This document shows, in pieces, positions 56,785 to 64,000 of a stretch of 64,000 bases of DNA. The number at the start of each line of letters is the position of its first letter. Positions within the stretch are counted from its first letter, which is position 1. The notes beneath the pieces were generated by a model. That model made no database searches. It saw only the letters and a program-made list of their open reading frames with translations, and was not told the DNA's origin. The position numbers and the translations under genes were made by a program. The DNA is from Paenibacillus sp. 37. GTDB taxonomy: Bacteria > Bacillota > Bacilli > Paenibacillales > Paenibacillaceae. The stretch spans positions 2,170,001 to 2,234,000 of the forward strand of contig NZ_CP043761.1 in assembly GCF_008386395.1 (NCBI RefSeq), given 5' to 3'.

Positions 56785-57246
56785 ATGTATTATGTGAACA
56801 GAGAACAGATTGCCCGCCGGCTTGCTGCTGTACCGGAAGTAGCTGAAGGGCTTCGCGGGGCAGCAGAAGCTTGGGACGGCAGTCTCATGCTGGGGATGGT
56901 ACAGGAACGGTGTCTTCACCTGGCGATCGAGATTGTTACCGATGTGGGAAGTTATCTAATTGACGGTTTCATCATGAGAGATGCGAGCAGCTATGATGAT
57001 ATTATTCAGATTAATTATGAAGAAAAGGTTTTTGATAATCCGACCTATGAGATATTGCGTCAGCTTGTCACGTTACGCAAGCCACTGGTGCAGGATTATT
57101 ACACTTGGGAGCGGTCTGGGCTCCATCCGCTTAGCGTAGAGTTGCCGAGTATACTTGAACATTTTACTACTCAGGTTAGCGCCTACGTGGAAAAAGAACT
57201 TGGTCCTTTCAATACGGCACAGGCCGAGGGACAGCGTAAGGAATGA
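56785..57246 (+). CDS. DUF86/HepT-like protein (YutE-like)
   Basis: A 153-residue all-alpha protein of the DUF86 (HepT-like RNase) family, similar to B. subtilis YutE. Typical segments are QERCLHLAIEIVTDVGSYLI and the C-terminal RKPLVQDYYTW. HepT toxins use an R-X4-6-H-X-Y motif as RNase active site; the corresponding place here is R-K-P-L-V-Q-D-Y, with Gln for His, so RNase activity is doubtful. No MntA-like nucleotidyltransferase antitoxin gene is adjacent. The gene is 23 bases after the 36-residue peptide and 10 bases before the DUF4261 gene, so all three may be one transcript. Confidence 0.8.
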   Translation: MYYVNREQIARRLAAVPEVAEGLRGAAEAWDGSLMLGMVQERCLHLAIEIVTDVGSYLIDGFIMRDASSYDDIIQINYEEKVFDNPTYEILRQLVTLRKPLVQDYYTWERSGLHPLSVELPSILEHFTTQVSAYVEKELGPFNTAQAEGQRKE

Positions 57247-57256
57247 GGGAAATCGC

Positions 57257-58171
57257 ATGACAAATGAATCAAAAGAATTCAATGAAGCAAATACTGAAAG
57301 TAAAGAAACAAATGAATCACCGTCCGGATTCCATCCGGTGTATATGGTTGAACTTTTGTTCCGGGAACGTCCAGAGGTGAATCGCCTGCGTTTGCAGGAA
57401 GCAATGATTCGCCATACAGGACAAGTCCGACTGGATGTGAAACAAGAGAGCGGAGGGCAAAAGCATGAGATGCTTGTCTTCTATCATCTGGACCATAAGG
57501 TATCCTTCCAGGAAGGGGATATCCCTGCTCAGACTTGCATGCTTCCTGTGAATGAAATCGCAGATCGTGCTCGCTTTGGCGGTGCTCTGCAACAAGCATG
57601 GCATTGGCCTGAAGTGGGACAGGTTGTAGAAGCTTCGCAGTACTCCATCCGGATACATGATATGTTCACGGCTGCCATGCCTCGTAAGCAGCGCCTGGAG
57701 CTGTTTCAAAAGACTGTACTGGCAATCATGGAAAGTATGACCTGTGACGCGCTGTATTGGTATGGCAGTGACAAGCTCGTTGAACCGGAAGCATATACGC
57801 AAGCTCAGGAACGTGAGGAACATCTGTATGCAGCCATGAACGTTCGAATGTATCAAGCCGGAGGTACAGAGGAACAGCGCGGGTTGGTCATGGATACCGT
57901 GGGATTATCTGCGCTGGGTGTACCTGATGTCCAGTGTCACTTCGTCGGTCTTGATCCGGATACGGTGGCTCAGACCTTACTGGGTGCAGCGTATTACATA
58001 TTTGATCAGGGGGATGTTCTGCAAGATGGACAGACGCTGGGTTCTTCAGGTGGACGTCGCTGGCGGTGTGAACATCAGGCGGCATTGATTGCACCGGGAC
58101 GTTATGTGATTGATTTGGACCCGGGGGATGAGCATGCTGCGGCTGATCTCGAGCCGGCTCGTCAGAACTGA
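57257..58171 (+). CDS. DUF4261 domain protein
   Basis: A 304-residue protein. The first 30 residues are polar and disordered (Glu/Asn/Ser/Thr). The remainder matches DUF4261 proteins: YMVELLFRERPEVNRLRLQE at the start, then GLSALGVPDVQCHFVGLDPD, TVAQTLLGAAYYIFDQGDVL, DGQTLGSSGGRRWRCEHQAA and LIAPGRYVIDL. The function is unknown. Related proteins often sit beside immunity or polymorphic-toxin genes. ATG 57257 follows GAGGGA. Confidence 0.82.
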   Translation: MTNESKEFNEANTESKETNESPSGFHPVYMVELLFRERPEVNRLRLQEAMIRHTGQVRLDVKQESGGQKHEMLVFYHLDHKVSFQEGDIPAQTCMLPVNEIADRARFGGALQQAWHWPEVGQVVEASQYSIRIHDMFTAAMPRKQRLELFQKTVLAIMESMTCDALYWYGSDKLVEPEAYTQAQEREEHLYAAMNVRMYQAGGTEEQRGLVMDTVGLSALGVPDVQCHFVGLDPDTVAQTLLGAAYYIFDQGDVLQDGQTLGSSGGRRWRCEHQAALIAPGRYVIDLDPGDEHAAADLEPARQN

Positions 58172-58356
58172 GTTTAAGTCAAGTCATCTGCATCCATTCA
58201 AAAATGGCGTTCAGATTATTTTTAACATCTGGAGTGTCAAGCCAAGCCTGTGCTGCTTATAATGCATCAACAGAGTAGGCATTCGCCCGGATGGCTGAGC
58301 GACAGACCGTTGCTTCTGATCCGGTACTTAAACAATAGTAAAGGGAGAGATGTGAC

Positions 58357-58734
58357 GTGAAGGATTCTAACAAAAGTTTGTTGTGGGGAGCTCTTATTGG
58401 CTCCGTGGTTGGTTCAGTAACGGCATTATTGCTGGCACCAAAATCGGGACGTGAACTTCGTCAGGATATTACAGAAGGTGCTCGTCAGGTATCGGAAAAA
58501 GGTCAGGAACTGGCTGGTATCGTGGGAGAACAAAGTTCACAGATTGTATCCAAAGTTAAAGAGACCGCAGATGTTGTGATTCAGGATATTCAATCCTGGC
58601 GCAATTGCGCTGAAGGAAAAGAAATTCGCATATCGGCAGCCATTGTTGATAACGAGATTGATAAAGCAGCTGATGAACCCGGAATTGACATTGTAGCGAA
58701 GCTTCCTGCGGATGAGTCCAAGGACGACAACTAA
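58357..58734 (+). CDS. YtxH-like general stress protein
   Basis: A 125-residue protein with one N-terminal membrane helix (SLLWGALIGSVVGSVTALLL), the family motif LLAPKSGRELRQDI, and an amphipathic helical region (about 38-75), then an acidic tail. YtxH proteins are general-stress (sigma-B) membrane-associated proteins in B. subtilis. Whether this one is stress-controlled cannot be seen. The start is GTG 58357 after AAGGGAGAG. A terminator follows. Confidence 0.87.
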   Translation: MKDSNKSLLWGALIGSVVGSVTALLLAPKSGRELRQDITEGARQVSEKGQELAGIVGEQSSQIVSKVKETADVVIQDIQSWRNCAEGKEIRISAAIVDNEIDKAADEPGIDIVAKLPADESKDDN

Positions 58735-58746
58735 GCAAAGCTTGAT

Positions 58747-58785
58747 AAGCAGGCTTTCCTCTATTTAGAGGAGAGCCTGCTTTGT
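58747..58785 (+). terminator. Terminator after YtxH-like gene
   Basis: AAGCAGGCT(T)TCCTC pairs with GAGGA(G)AGCCTGCTT around TATTTA. Confidence 0.93.
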
Positions 58786-58947
58786 TGCGTGTCCACACAT
58801 AGGTGACGTAGCGCGGGGATTTAATTTGAACCCTGCGATGAAATCGGGTAAGATGTAGGTACCTTTTTGCCGGAATGTTCATACGGTAGGAAGAAAGCTC
58901 TGGGAAACAAACGTTTTGAGAATTAATTCAATGAAGAAGGAAGCGGT

Positions 58948-59763
58948 GTGTTCGTGCAGCAAGCAATCGCTATATTAGACTCCGGTGTGGGGGGATTGAC
59001 CGTCGCCAAGGAAGTGATGCGTCAGCTCCCGCGGGAAAAGATCATTTATTTTGGGGATACTGCCCGGACACCGTACGGACCCCGTTCGTCCGAACAAGTA
59101 AAACAATTTACGGAACAAATCGTTGATTTCTTGATCCAATTCGATCCGAAGGTTATCGTTATCGCCTGTAACACAGCAACAGCAGCCGCGCTGGAGTATA
59201 TCCGTGCCAAGGTGAATGTGCCTGTCATTGGTGTTATACATCCGGGTGCGCGGGCCGCAATCACAGCGACACGTACAGGACGTATTGGTGTGATTGGTAC
59301 CACGGGTACCATAGGTAGTGGGGCTTATACATCGGCACTCAAACAGTTGTCCCCCTATATTGATGTGGTCAGTCAGGCTTGTCCGGCGCTGGTGCCGTTG
59401 GTGGAACAAGGTGAATTTCGTTCCGAGCACACGACACATACGGTGGAACAATCATTGGGCGAGATCAAACAACAGCCAATCGATTGTCTTATTCTGGGTT
59501 GTACGCATTATCCCTTTCTCATGGACACGATTCAGGAAGTTATGGGGCAGGAAGTGAAGTTAATCAGTTCAGCAGATGAAACGGCACGTGAAATCAGTAC
59601 GATTTTATATGATAAACGAAAGCTGGCCAGTGGGGATGAGACCCCGGTGCATCAATTTTTCTGCACGGGTGACCCGCGAATGTTCCAGAATATCACCCGT
59701 CGATGGTTGGGGGAGCAGATCTCCAAGACCCCTGTTGTCTGGCAGGTAACGCAATTATCATAG
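58948..59763 (+). CDS. murI: Glutamate racemase
   Basis: A 271-residue cofactor-free racemase making D-glutamate for peptidoglycan. It begins AIAILDSGVGGLTVAKEVMR, has GDTARTPYGPRS and the two catalytic cysteines: C74 in IACNTATAA and C185 in LGCTHYPF. These are the usual positions for RacE/MurI. GTG 58948 follows GAAGGAAG; GTG 58954 is an alternative. It lies before a peptidoglycan-type peptidase gene, but a terminator separates them. Confidence 0.96.
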   Translation: MFVQQAIAILDSGVGGLTVAKEVMRQLPREKIIYFGDTARTPYGPRSSEQVKQFTEQIVDFLIQFDPKVIVIACNTATAAALEYIRAKVNVPVIGVIHPGARAAITATRTGRIGVIGTTGTIGSGAYTSALKQLSPYIDVVSQACPALVPLVEQGEFRSEHTTHTVEQSLGEIKQQPIDCLILGCTHYPFLMDTIQEVMGQEVKLISSADETAREISTILYDKRKLASGDETPVHQFFCTGDPRMFQNITRRWLGEQISKTPVVWQVTQLS

Positions 59764-59822
59764 TTATACTCAAATTATGCATGAATAAGACTTTTAATTA
59801 ATGTATTTTGGTTGTGGACTAT

Positions 59823-59852
59823 CTCGGAACTGTGAAGTTCCGGGATTTTTTG
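59823..59852 (+). terminator. Terminator after glutamate racemase
   Basis: CGGAACT pairs with AGTTCCG around GTGA, followed by GGATTTTTT. Confidence 0.92.
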
Positions 59853-59991
59853 TCGTCATTATGCATTAACAGGAGATAAACATGATTCTTGTCACATGAC
59901 GGACAACCTGACCTGCATACATATGTTACAGACACGAAATTGGTCAGAACTGGACAGGAGACCTGTCTTTTCCTGTGGAAAGGAGAACAAC

Positions 59992-61203
59992 ATGGATCTA
60001 CAGTGGATTATCGTTCAGCGGGGAGATACGTTGCCGCGAATTGCGTCAGCACACCATATGACCAAAGAGTTACTTGCTGCACTGAACCCGGAAGTGGCTT
60101 CCCAGCCTTACTTGCTGGCAGGTCAGATGCTGCGTATTGTCCCCGGGACAGGTCGCAGATACGCTGTACCGCCTGGAGAAAGTGTAGGGGAGATTGCAGA
60201 GAGATTTGGTCTGGACGAAGAGGTGTTGCGCCAGGCCAATCCCGAAATCACCAATATAACCGACTGGGTTGGTCGCTGTATTCATATTCCGGCTTCGAAT
60301 GGAAAAACTATTGTAAAGATTCAGGGAGAGTATGGTTATCGAGAATTAATCAGGGATATAGACAAGCTGGAGAATCAATACCCTTTTATCGAAACAGGGT
60401 CCATTGGAACAAGTGTCATGGGGAAGTCGCTGCCTTATTTGCGTATTGGGCAAGGGTCGAGACATATCCATGTTAATGCTTCCGTTCATGCGAATGAGTG
60501 GTTGACAACAGCAGTTCTGATGAAGTTTATTGAAGAGTATGCCGAGGCGTATGGTGCGCATAGGGCATGGCATCAATACCAGACAGAACGCTGGATGCAA
60601 GAGACGACACTCTGGGCCGTGCCGATGGTTAATCCGGACGGGGTCGAACTGGTTCAGGAAGGTGTGGTCAATCAGCATCCACATGCACAGCAGTTGTTAA
60701 CCTGGAATGCGGACAGATCACATTTTACCCATTGGAAGGCCAACATCAGAGGGGTGGATCTGAATGATCAATTTCCAGCCCATTGGGATGAAGAGGCAGC
60801 GAGAAGAGGTATAACCTCACCTGGCCCCAGGGATTATGCGGGGACAGCGCCATTGACAGAACCGGAGGCACAGGCGCTTGCGCAGTGGACGCAGCAACAT
60901 ACATTTGATGTGGTTGTATCCCTGCATAGTCAGGGACAGGAGATCTATTGGAACTACCGTGATCTGGAACCTAGAGAGAGTGGACCGCTGTCGCGTAGAC
61001 TTGCCAAAGCTTCAGGTTACAAGGCGGTGAAGCTTGGTGGCAGTGATGCCGGATACAAGGACTGGTTTATTCAAGATTTCGGTAGACCGGGCTTCACGGT
61101 AGAAGTTGGATTGGGTGTTAATCCCCTTCCCGTAGAGCAGTTTGATGATATTTGTATAGAAGTGGGAATGTTGTTGGCTGAACTGTTATCCAATGGACAA
61201 TGA
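59992..61203 (+). CDS. LysM-M14 gamma-D-glutamyl-diaminopimelate-type peptidase
   Basis: A 403-residue protein. Two LysM repeats (about 6-50 and 55-101) are followed by an M14 carboxypeptidase domain (about 112-400). Zinc ligands are H166 and E169 in HANEW and H312 in SLHSQG. E371 in FTVEVG is the general base. This is the architecture of Lysinibacillus sphaericus endopeptidase I, which cuts the gamma-D-Glu-meso-DAP bond of muropeptides. No signal peptide is visible, as in that enzyme, so it may act on recycled peptides or in the spore. ATG 59992 has AAAGGAG 6 bases upstream. Confidence 0.92.
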   Translation: MDLQWIIVQRGDTLPRIASAHHMTKELLAALNPEVASQPYLLAGQMLRIVPGTGRRYAVPPGESVGEIAERFGLDEEVLRQANPEITNITDWVGRCIHIPASNGKTIVKIQGEYGYRELIRDIDKLENQYPFIETGSIGTSVMGKSLPYLRIGQGSRHIHVNASVHANEWLTTAVLMKFIEEYAEAYGAHRAWHQYQTERWMQETTLWAVPMVNPDGVELVQEGVVNQHPHAQQLLTWNADRSHFTHWKANIRGVDLNDQFPAHWDEEAARRGITSPGPRDYAGTAPLTEPEAQALAQWTQQHTFDVVVSLHSQGQEIYWNYRDLEPRESGPLSRRLAKASGYKAVKLGGSDAGYKDWFIQDFGRPGFTVEVGLGVNPLPVEQFDDICIEVGMLLAELLSNGQ

Positions 61204-61259
61204 GGCAAGACCCCGAATGACGAAGGTGTGAAACTTAACAGTAGATCATTCGTATAACA

Positions 61260-61291
61260 GGAACGGACGCTATGAGCGACGTTCCGTTTTT
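61260..61291 (+). terminator. Terminator after M14 peptidase
   Basis: GGAACG(GA)CGCT pairs with AGCG(A)CGTTCC around ATG, followed by TTTTTA. Confidence 0.88.
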
Positions 61292-61399
61292 ATTATTTTT
61301 GATAATGGCATGTCACGTCATTCGTTCTGAATGGTTTTCGAACGGGTAATGATGGATGTGCCGTTTCGGCGACATATACAATTATACGGAGGGATTCAA

Positions 61400-61657
61400 A
61401 TGAAGTGGAGAAGACTGCTGTCGTTCAAACGATGGACACAAGTTTTCAAAAGGCTCCCCCGGCTGCTCCGGGCTCCGCAGATTCCTTTGGGAGAAAAGTT
61501 GTTGTTTATTATTCCGGCGCTGTTATACTGGGTACTTCCTGACGTCATGCCGTTTATGCCCATCGATGATATCGGGGTCACTTTGATTCTGATGAACTGG
61601 TTTGTAAGCCGGGCAGAACGTAAATATCCTGTGCTTCAGGAGGGGACACCTTCTTAA
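61400..61657 (+). CDS. DUF1232 family small membrane protein
   Basis: An 85-residue protein. After a basic, helical N-terminus (MKWRRLLSFKRWTQVFKRLP) comes KLLFIIPALLYWVLPDVMPF then MPIDDIGVTLILMNWF. The Y-x-x-x-P-D-x-x-P-x-x-P-x-D-D pattern is the DUF1232 signature. The hydrophobic stretch suggests membrane association. Function unknown. ATG 61400 follows CGGAGGG. Confidence 0.88.
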   Translation: MKWRRLLSFKRWTQVFKRLPRLLRAPQIPLGEKLLFIIPALLYWVLPDVMPFMPIDDIGVTLILMNWFVSRAERKYPVLQEGTPS

Positions 61658-61799
61658 TTTGCGGCCCAATGGATCGTTTTAACAATGAATTCGCATCAAT
61701 GTTATTGCGAAGAGCGGTAACTTTCTTTACAATAGATGCTGTAGTTTAAGAATGCTGAAATTGTTGAAACCTGCAATTACAATATAGGAGATGAAGAGA

Positions 61800-62102
61800 A
61801 TGAACTGCAAAATTACGCGTAATGCTGCTAAAGTATTGAAGCTTGAATTGGACAAGCCGGAGAACGAAGGAAAAAAACTGCGCGTTGTTATCACACATGC
61901 ACATGGTGACCATGCTCACTACGGACTTGATCTCGACACACCAAAAGAAAATGATACAGTTGTATCTACCGATAAAGAGATTGATGTCATTCTCGCGAAT
62001 GATCAGCCTTTGTTGAACGGTGTAAAAATTGATTATCTCTACTTCCCGGAAGAGGGATTTGTTATTACGAATCCGTCCCAAGGCAATCACGGCGACCACT
62101 AA
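61800..62102 (+). CDS. HesB/IscA-like fold protein without conserved cysteines
   Basis: A 100-residue protein with the Fe-S_biosyn (HesB-like) outline: MNCKITRNAAKVLKLEL at the start, VVITHAHGDHAHYGLDLDTP, then KEIDVILANDQPLLNGVKID and YFPEEGFVITNP. Authentic A-type carriers have three cysteines; here only Cys3 remains, with a His-rich loop instead, so iron-sulfur scaffold activity is doubtful and metal binding by His is possible. ATG 61800 lies 9 bases after AGGAG. The DUF1450 gene follows 21 bases later. Confidence 0.82.
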   Translation: MNCKITRNAAKVLKLELDKPENEGKKLRVVITHAHGDHAHYGLDLDTPKENDTVVSTDKEIDVILANDQPLLNGVKIDYLYFPEEGFVITNPSQGNHGDH

Positions 62103-62123
62103 GGGCGCGAAGAAGGGGAACTC

Positions 62124-62345
62124 ATGGCTAACGATATCCGCGTATGCGAAAAGTGTAATCATGTTCGACTGAAATCGATTGTGCCCAAGTTGCAAAAAAT
62201 GGCTCCAGACACGGAGATCAAGATTGGGTGCAAATCCTATTGCGGTCCTTGCGCGAAACGTGCGTTTGTCTTTATCAACGGTCGGTACATCAGTGCGCCG
62301 ACAGAAGAAGAAGTGCTCGCCAAAGTTGCAAAGTTCGTGAAGTAA
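62124..62345 (+). CDS. DUF1450 family protein (YuzB-like)
   Basis: A 73-residue thioredoxin-like ferredoxin-fold protein. Five cysteines are present: C8 and C11 in VCEKCN, then C36, C40 and C43 in IGCKSYCGPC. This layout is typical for DUF1450/YuzB, which may bind a metal or Fe-S cluster. It follows the HesB-like gene closely, so a joint role in metal or redox handling is plausible. RBS GAAGGGGAAC is 6-10 bases upstream. Confidence 0.9.
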   Translation: MANDIRVCEKCNHVRLKSIVPKLQKMAPDTEIKIGCKSYCGPCAKRAFVFINGRYISAPTEEEVLAKVAKFVK

Positions 62346-62393
62346 TAGGATATGATATAACAAGGTGAGTGGAGAAAACTGTCCACACATCAC

Positions 62394-62425
62394 AAAGGAG
62401 GGGCTACGTGCTTCTCCTTTTTTTG
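62394..62425 (+). terminator. Terminator after DUF1450 gene
   Basis: AAAGGAG pairs with CTCCTTT around a 13-base loop, then a T-run. Confidence 0.7.
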
Positions 62426-62451
62426 CGTTTGGGTAGCAGTGAAAGGCTGCT

Positions 62452-62850
62452 TCAAAATGCGGCATCATCTATCATTTCAGTAATTTGGAAGGTATCTTCT
62501 CGAATTTCAATGGCAATGACGGTAGTATCCTTTTTCAGAAAATGTACATGTCCCAGCCGTTCTTCCTCTAATTCCACCCATCCTGTATCCGCTAACTTCT
62601 GAAAATAATCCATTGGTGGGTATAGTCCTTGCTCACCCCCAATATGTTTCAGTTCATACTTAACACCTTCTTTAAGAGTGGGATGATCGGAATAAGCTAT
62701 GTTTTCAATGAGTTTTGCATTGGTTGGAACCGGGATGTCTGGGTTCATGGATGATGCTTTATATCCGTCTATCTCGTATGTTGCAGGAGCGCAGCCTTGT
62801 ACCCAAATGAGCAAGGGCAACATGCAGAGTGTCAGTAATATTTTCTTCAA
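62452..62850 (-). CDS. Putative lipoprotein of unknown function
   Basis: A 132-residue protein with a lipoprotein signal peptide (LKKILLTLCMLPLLIWVQGC; lipobox V-Q-G-C at about residue 20) and a small alpha/beta domain including DIPVPTNAKLIENIAYSDHP and YFQKLADTGWVELEEE. No family is recognised. TTG 62850 is chosen because GGGAGG lies 7 bases upstream; the ATG of the longer frame lies beyond that site. It is convergent with the DUF1450 gene, and antisense frames over it are not considered genes. Confidence 0.75.
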   Translation of the reverse strand: MKKILLTLCMLPLLIWVQGCAPATYEIDGYKASSMNPDIPVPTNAKLIENIAYSDHPTLKEGVKYELKHIGGEQGLYPPMDYFQKLADTGWVELEEERLGHVHFLKKDTTVIAIEIREDTFQITEMIDDAAF

Positions 62851-63000
62851 ATGAATTCCTCCCGACTCAGCATGTTTACCTAATAAACGTAGCGGAATCA
62901 ATTAAAGTTACGATAAAATCACAAAAGAAGAATAAGGAAGGCTTGTGCTATCCATCCTAAAGGGGTAACAGGAACATGATAATCCCAAGGAGGAATACTC

Positions 63001-63282
63001 ATGCCGAAGCGTTATGATTCCAGTTTGCAAGCCGATACCACCGTATCTCAGGCGCAAAATGCGGTGAACAAGCTTCATTATGCTGTATCTCAGGCCCTGT
63101 CTCATCCGACGGCACAGACCATTATACAGGCGGAACGTCGTCTGGCACATACGGAGCAAGCGATGCGACAAGCAGAGCTTTCACTCGGAGGGCAAGGTGT
63201 TGAGTTGGCAGAGGAAATGTTCATCGAGGAGAAGAGAAGATTGAATTCAATCCAGAGTCAGCACGGTCAAGGGAATTTATAA
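63001..63282 (+). CDS. Small helical protein of unknown function (DUF2564-like?)
   Basis: A 93-residue, predominantly helical, Gln/Ala-rich protein: VSQAQNAVNKLHYAVSQALS, then TIIQAERRLAHTEQAMRQAE. Helices of this type could form a coiled coil. It is faintly similar to the Bacillales DUF2564 group, but I am not certain. AAGGAGG lies 7 bases before ATG, so translation is well supported. Terminator follows. Confidence 0.7.
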   Translation: MPKRYDSSLQADTTVSQAQNAVNKLHYAVSQALSHPTAQTIIQAERRLAHTEQAMRQAELSLGGQGVELAEEMFIEEKRRLNSIQSQHGQGNL

Positions 63283-63299
63283 CGTTCCTGTCACATCAG

Positions 63300-63333
63300 A
63301 ACCCGCAGGGCAGCAATGCTTTGCGGGTTTTTC
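63300..63333 (+). terminator. Terminator after small helical protein gene
   Basis: AACCCGCA pairs with TGCGGGTT around a 16-base loop, followed by TTTC. Confidence 0.88.
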
Positions 63334-63456
63334 ATATCTTTTGCAACGACTCTCGATCCATGGGTTTACTCCGACAGTATGTCGAATGGTCGCTTAAAAT
63401 TCTGTGAGAAGGTTAATAGAACAAGAGCAGGCAAAATTCCATACGGGAGGTACAGA

Positions 63457-64000
63457 ATGACAAAACATATTACAGATTGTACGATTCTGAACAACGGAGT
63501 AACGATGCCATGGCTAGGATTTGGAACATATAAAGCAAAAGGTAAGGAAGTACAACAGGCGGTTGAGACCGCTTTGGAGGTTGGATATCGCAGTATTGAT
63601 ACCGCGTCCATCTATGGCAATGAAGAAGAAGTGGGACAAGCTATTGCAAGCAGTGGTGTTGCCCGTAACGAACTGTTTGTGACGACCAAGCTCTGGAACG
63701 AGGATCAGGGATTTGATTCAACGTTGAGAGCATTTGAAGCCAGTCAGAAGGCACTGGGACTGAATGTGATTGATCTTTACTTAATTCACTGGCCTGGCAG
63801 AGACCAGTATAAGGAGACGTGGAGAGCATTCGAACGTCTATATAGCGAAGGAAGCATCCGTGCGATTGGTGTGAGTAACTTTCAAGTTCACCATTTGCAA
63901 GATATCATAAATGAGGGTGGAACGGTGCCTGCGGTAAATCAGGTAGAGCTGCATCCGGGTCTGATCCAGCAGGAACTTCAGGATTTCTGCGGGGCCCAGG
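63457..64000 (+). CDS. Aldo-keto reductase, 3' end cut by the window
   Basis: The first 181 residues of an AKR5-type enzyme (YvgN/YtbE-like 2,5-diketo-gluconate reductase group). The catalytic tetrad is in place: Asp in SIDTASIYGNE, Tyr in the same segment, Lys in VTTKLWNED, His in YLIHWPG. GVSNFQVHHL and NQVELHPGL are AKR signatures. It reduces aldehydes such as methylglyoxal or keto-sugars with NADPH. CGGGAGG lies upstream of ATG. The C-terminal NADPH-binding part is outside the window. Confidence 0.93.
   Translation, partial: MTKHITDCTILNNGVTMPWLGFGTYKAKGKEVQQAVETALEVGYRSIDTASIYGNEEEVGQAIASSGVARNELFVTTKLWNEDQGFDSTLRAFEASQKALGLNVIDLYLIHWPGRDQYKETWRAFERLYSEGSIRAIGVSNFQVHHLQDIINEGGTVPAVNQVELHPGLIQQELQDFCGAQ

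Noticed and set aside
58172..58356. 185-bp gap before the YtxH-like gene examined for a small gene or RNA
   Set aside because: No open frame with a ribosome site on either strand and no convincing fold seen.
59889..60476. A 195-codon frame overlapping the LysM-M14 gene on the same strand
   Set aside because: Out of frame with a protein that has clear LysM and M14 motifs and a good ribosome site; composition is not protein-like.
61746..62468. A 240-codon minus-strand frame over the HesB-like and DUF1450 genes
   Set aside because: It runs antisense to two recognised small families with ribosome sites; shadow.

Overview
The window looks like a chromosomal segment of a low-to-mid GC, endospore-forming Firmicute, most likely a Paenibacillus. 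The signs are a surface protein with three SLH domains, strong AGGAGG-type ribosome sites with frequent GTG/TTG starts, classical hairpin plus T-run terminators, a very long BclA-like G-X-T collagen protein, and small Bacillales families (DUF896, DUF1450, DUF1232, YtxH, AraM). No rRNA, phage block, insertion sequence or CRISPR array was seen. One tRNA-Leu(CAG) is present. Both window edges cut a gene.

Layout. 1-4.7 kb: 3' part of a GH43/LamG/SLH wall-anchored glycosidase. 4.8-9.9 kb: a flavin module, with ApbE flavin transferase and a LysR regulator on the minus strand facing an FMN reductase and an 816-residue three-domain flavoenzyme (FMN_red + FMN_bind + fumarate-reductase-like). 10.2-17 kb: lipase-like hydrolase with MarR, BBE-type FAD oxidase, MalT-like LAL regulator, quinone-oxidoreductase-like MDR. 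17.3-18.8 kb: minus-strand MarR / nitroreductase / ABM monooxygenase operon with a three-copy operator array. 19-24.8 kb: iron/siderophore locus with three Fur boxes, two AraC-type regulators, two siderophore-binding lipoproteins and a FhuF-like reductase, but no permease. 25-26.6 kb: TetR and an NAD(P)-binding epimerase-like protein sharing a 22-bp operator. 26.8-31 kb: giant collagen-like protein. 31-34.5 kb: DUF896, flavin monooxygenase-like protein, excisionase-like HTH protein, glutamic (G1) peptidase. 34.7-38.4 kb: fructose operon fruR-fruK-fruA.

38.6-43.7 kb: methyltransferase, Zn-alcohol dehydrogenase, bicupin oxalate decarboxylase homologue, a decayed GntR regulator, and a divergent SDR/MerR pair with mirror-image 19-bp-spacer promoters. 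44-47.3 kb: overlapping J-domain/TPR and DUF1266 genes, a pairing that recalls the E. coli hscC locus. 47.3-51.3 kb: LysR, spermidine-synthase-like protein, a membrane diguanylate cyclase, HxlR. 51.5-55.2 kb: Gfo/Idh/MocA oxidoreductase, tRNA-Leu, small membrane protein, AraM glycerol-1-phosphate dehydrogenase, a tandem-HTH protein. 55.6-64 kb: holin-like protein, Dabb, a 36-residue membrane peptide, DUF86/HepT-like, DUF4261, YtxH, glutamate racemase, LysM-M14 peptidase, DUF1232, HesB-like, DUF1450, a lipoprotein, a small hypothetical, and a truncated aldo-keto reductase.

The most unusual items are: (i) the siderophore locus, where an AraC regulator runs in frame without a stop into a lipoprotein although a promoter, Fur box and ribosome site lie at the junction; (ii) the self-contained covalent-flavin reductase module; (iii) the J-domain/DUF1266 pair; and (iv) several clear operator arrays (15-bp-phased MarR-type, 22-bp TetR-type, mirror MerR promoters, FruR direct repeats). 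Functions are read from motifs and family knowledge only; no database search was possible.
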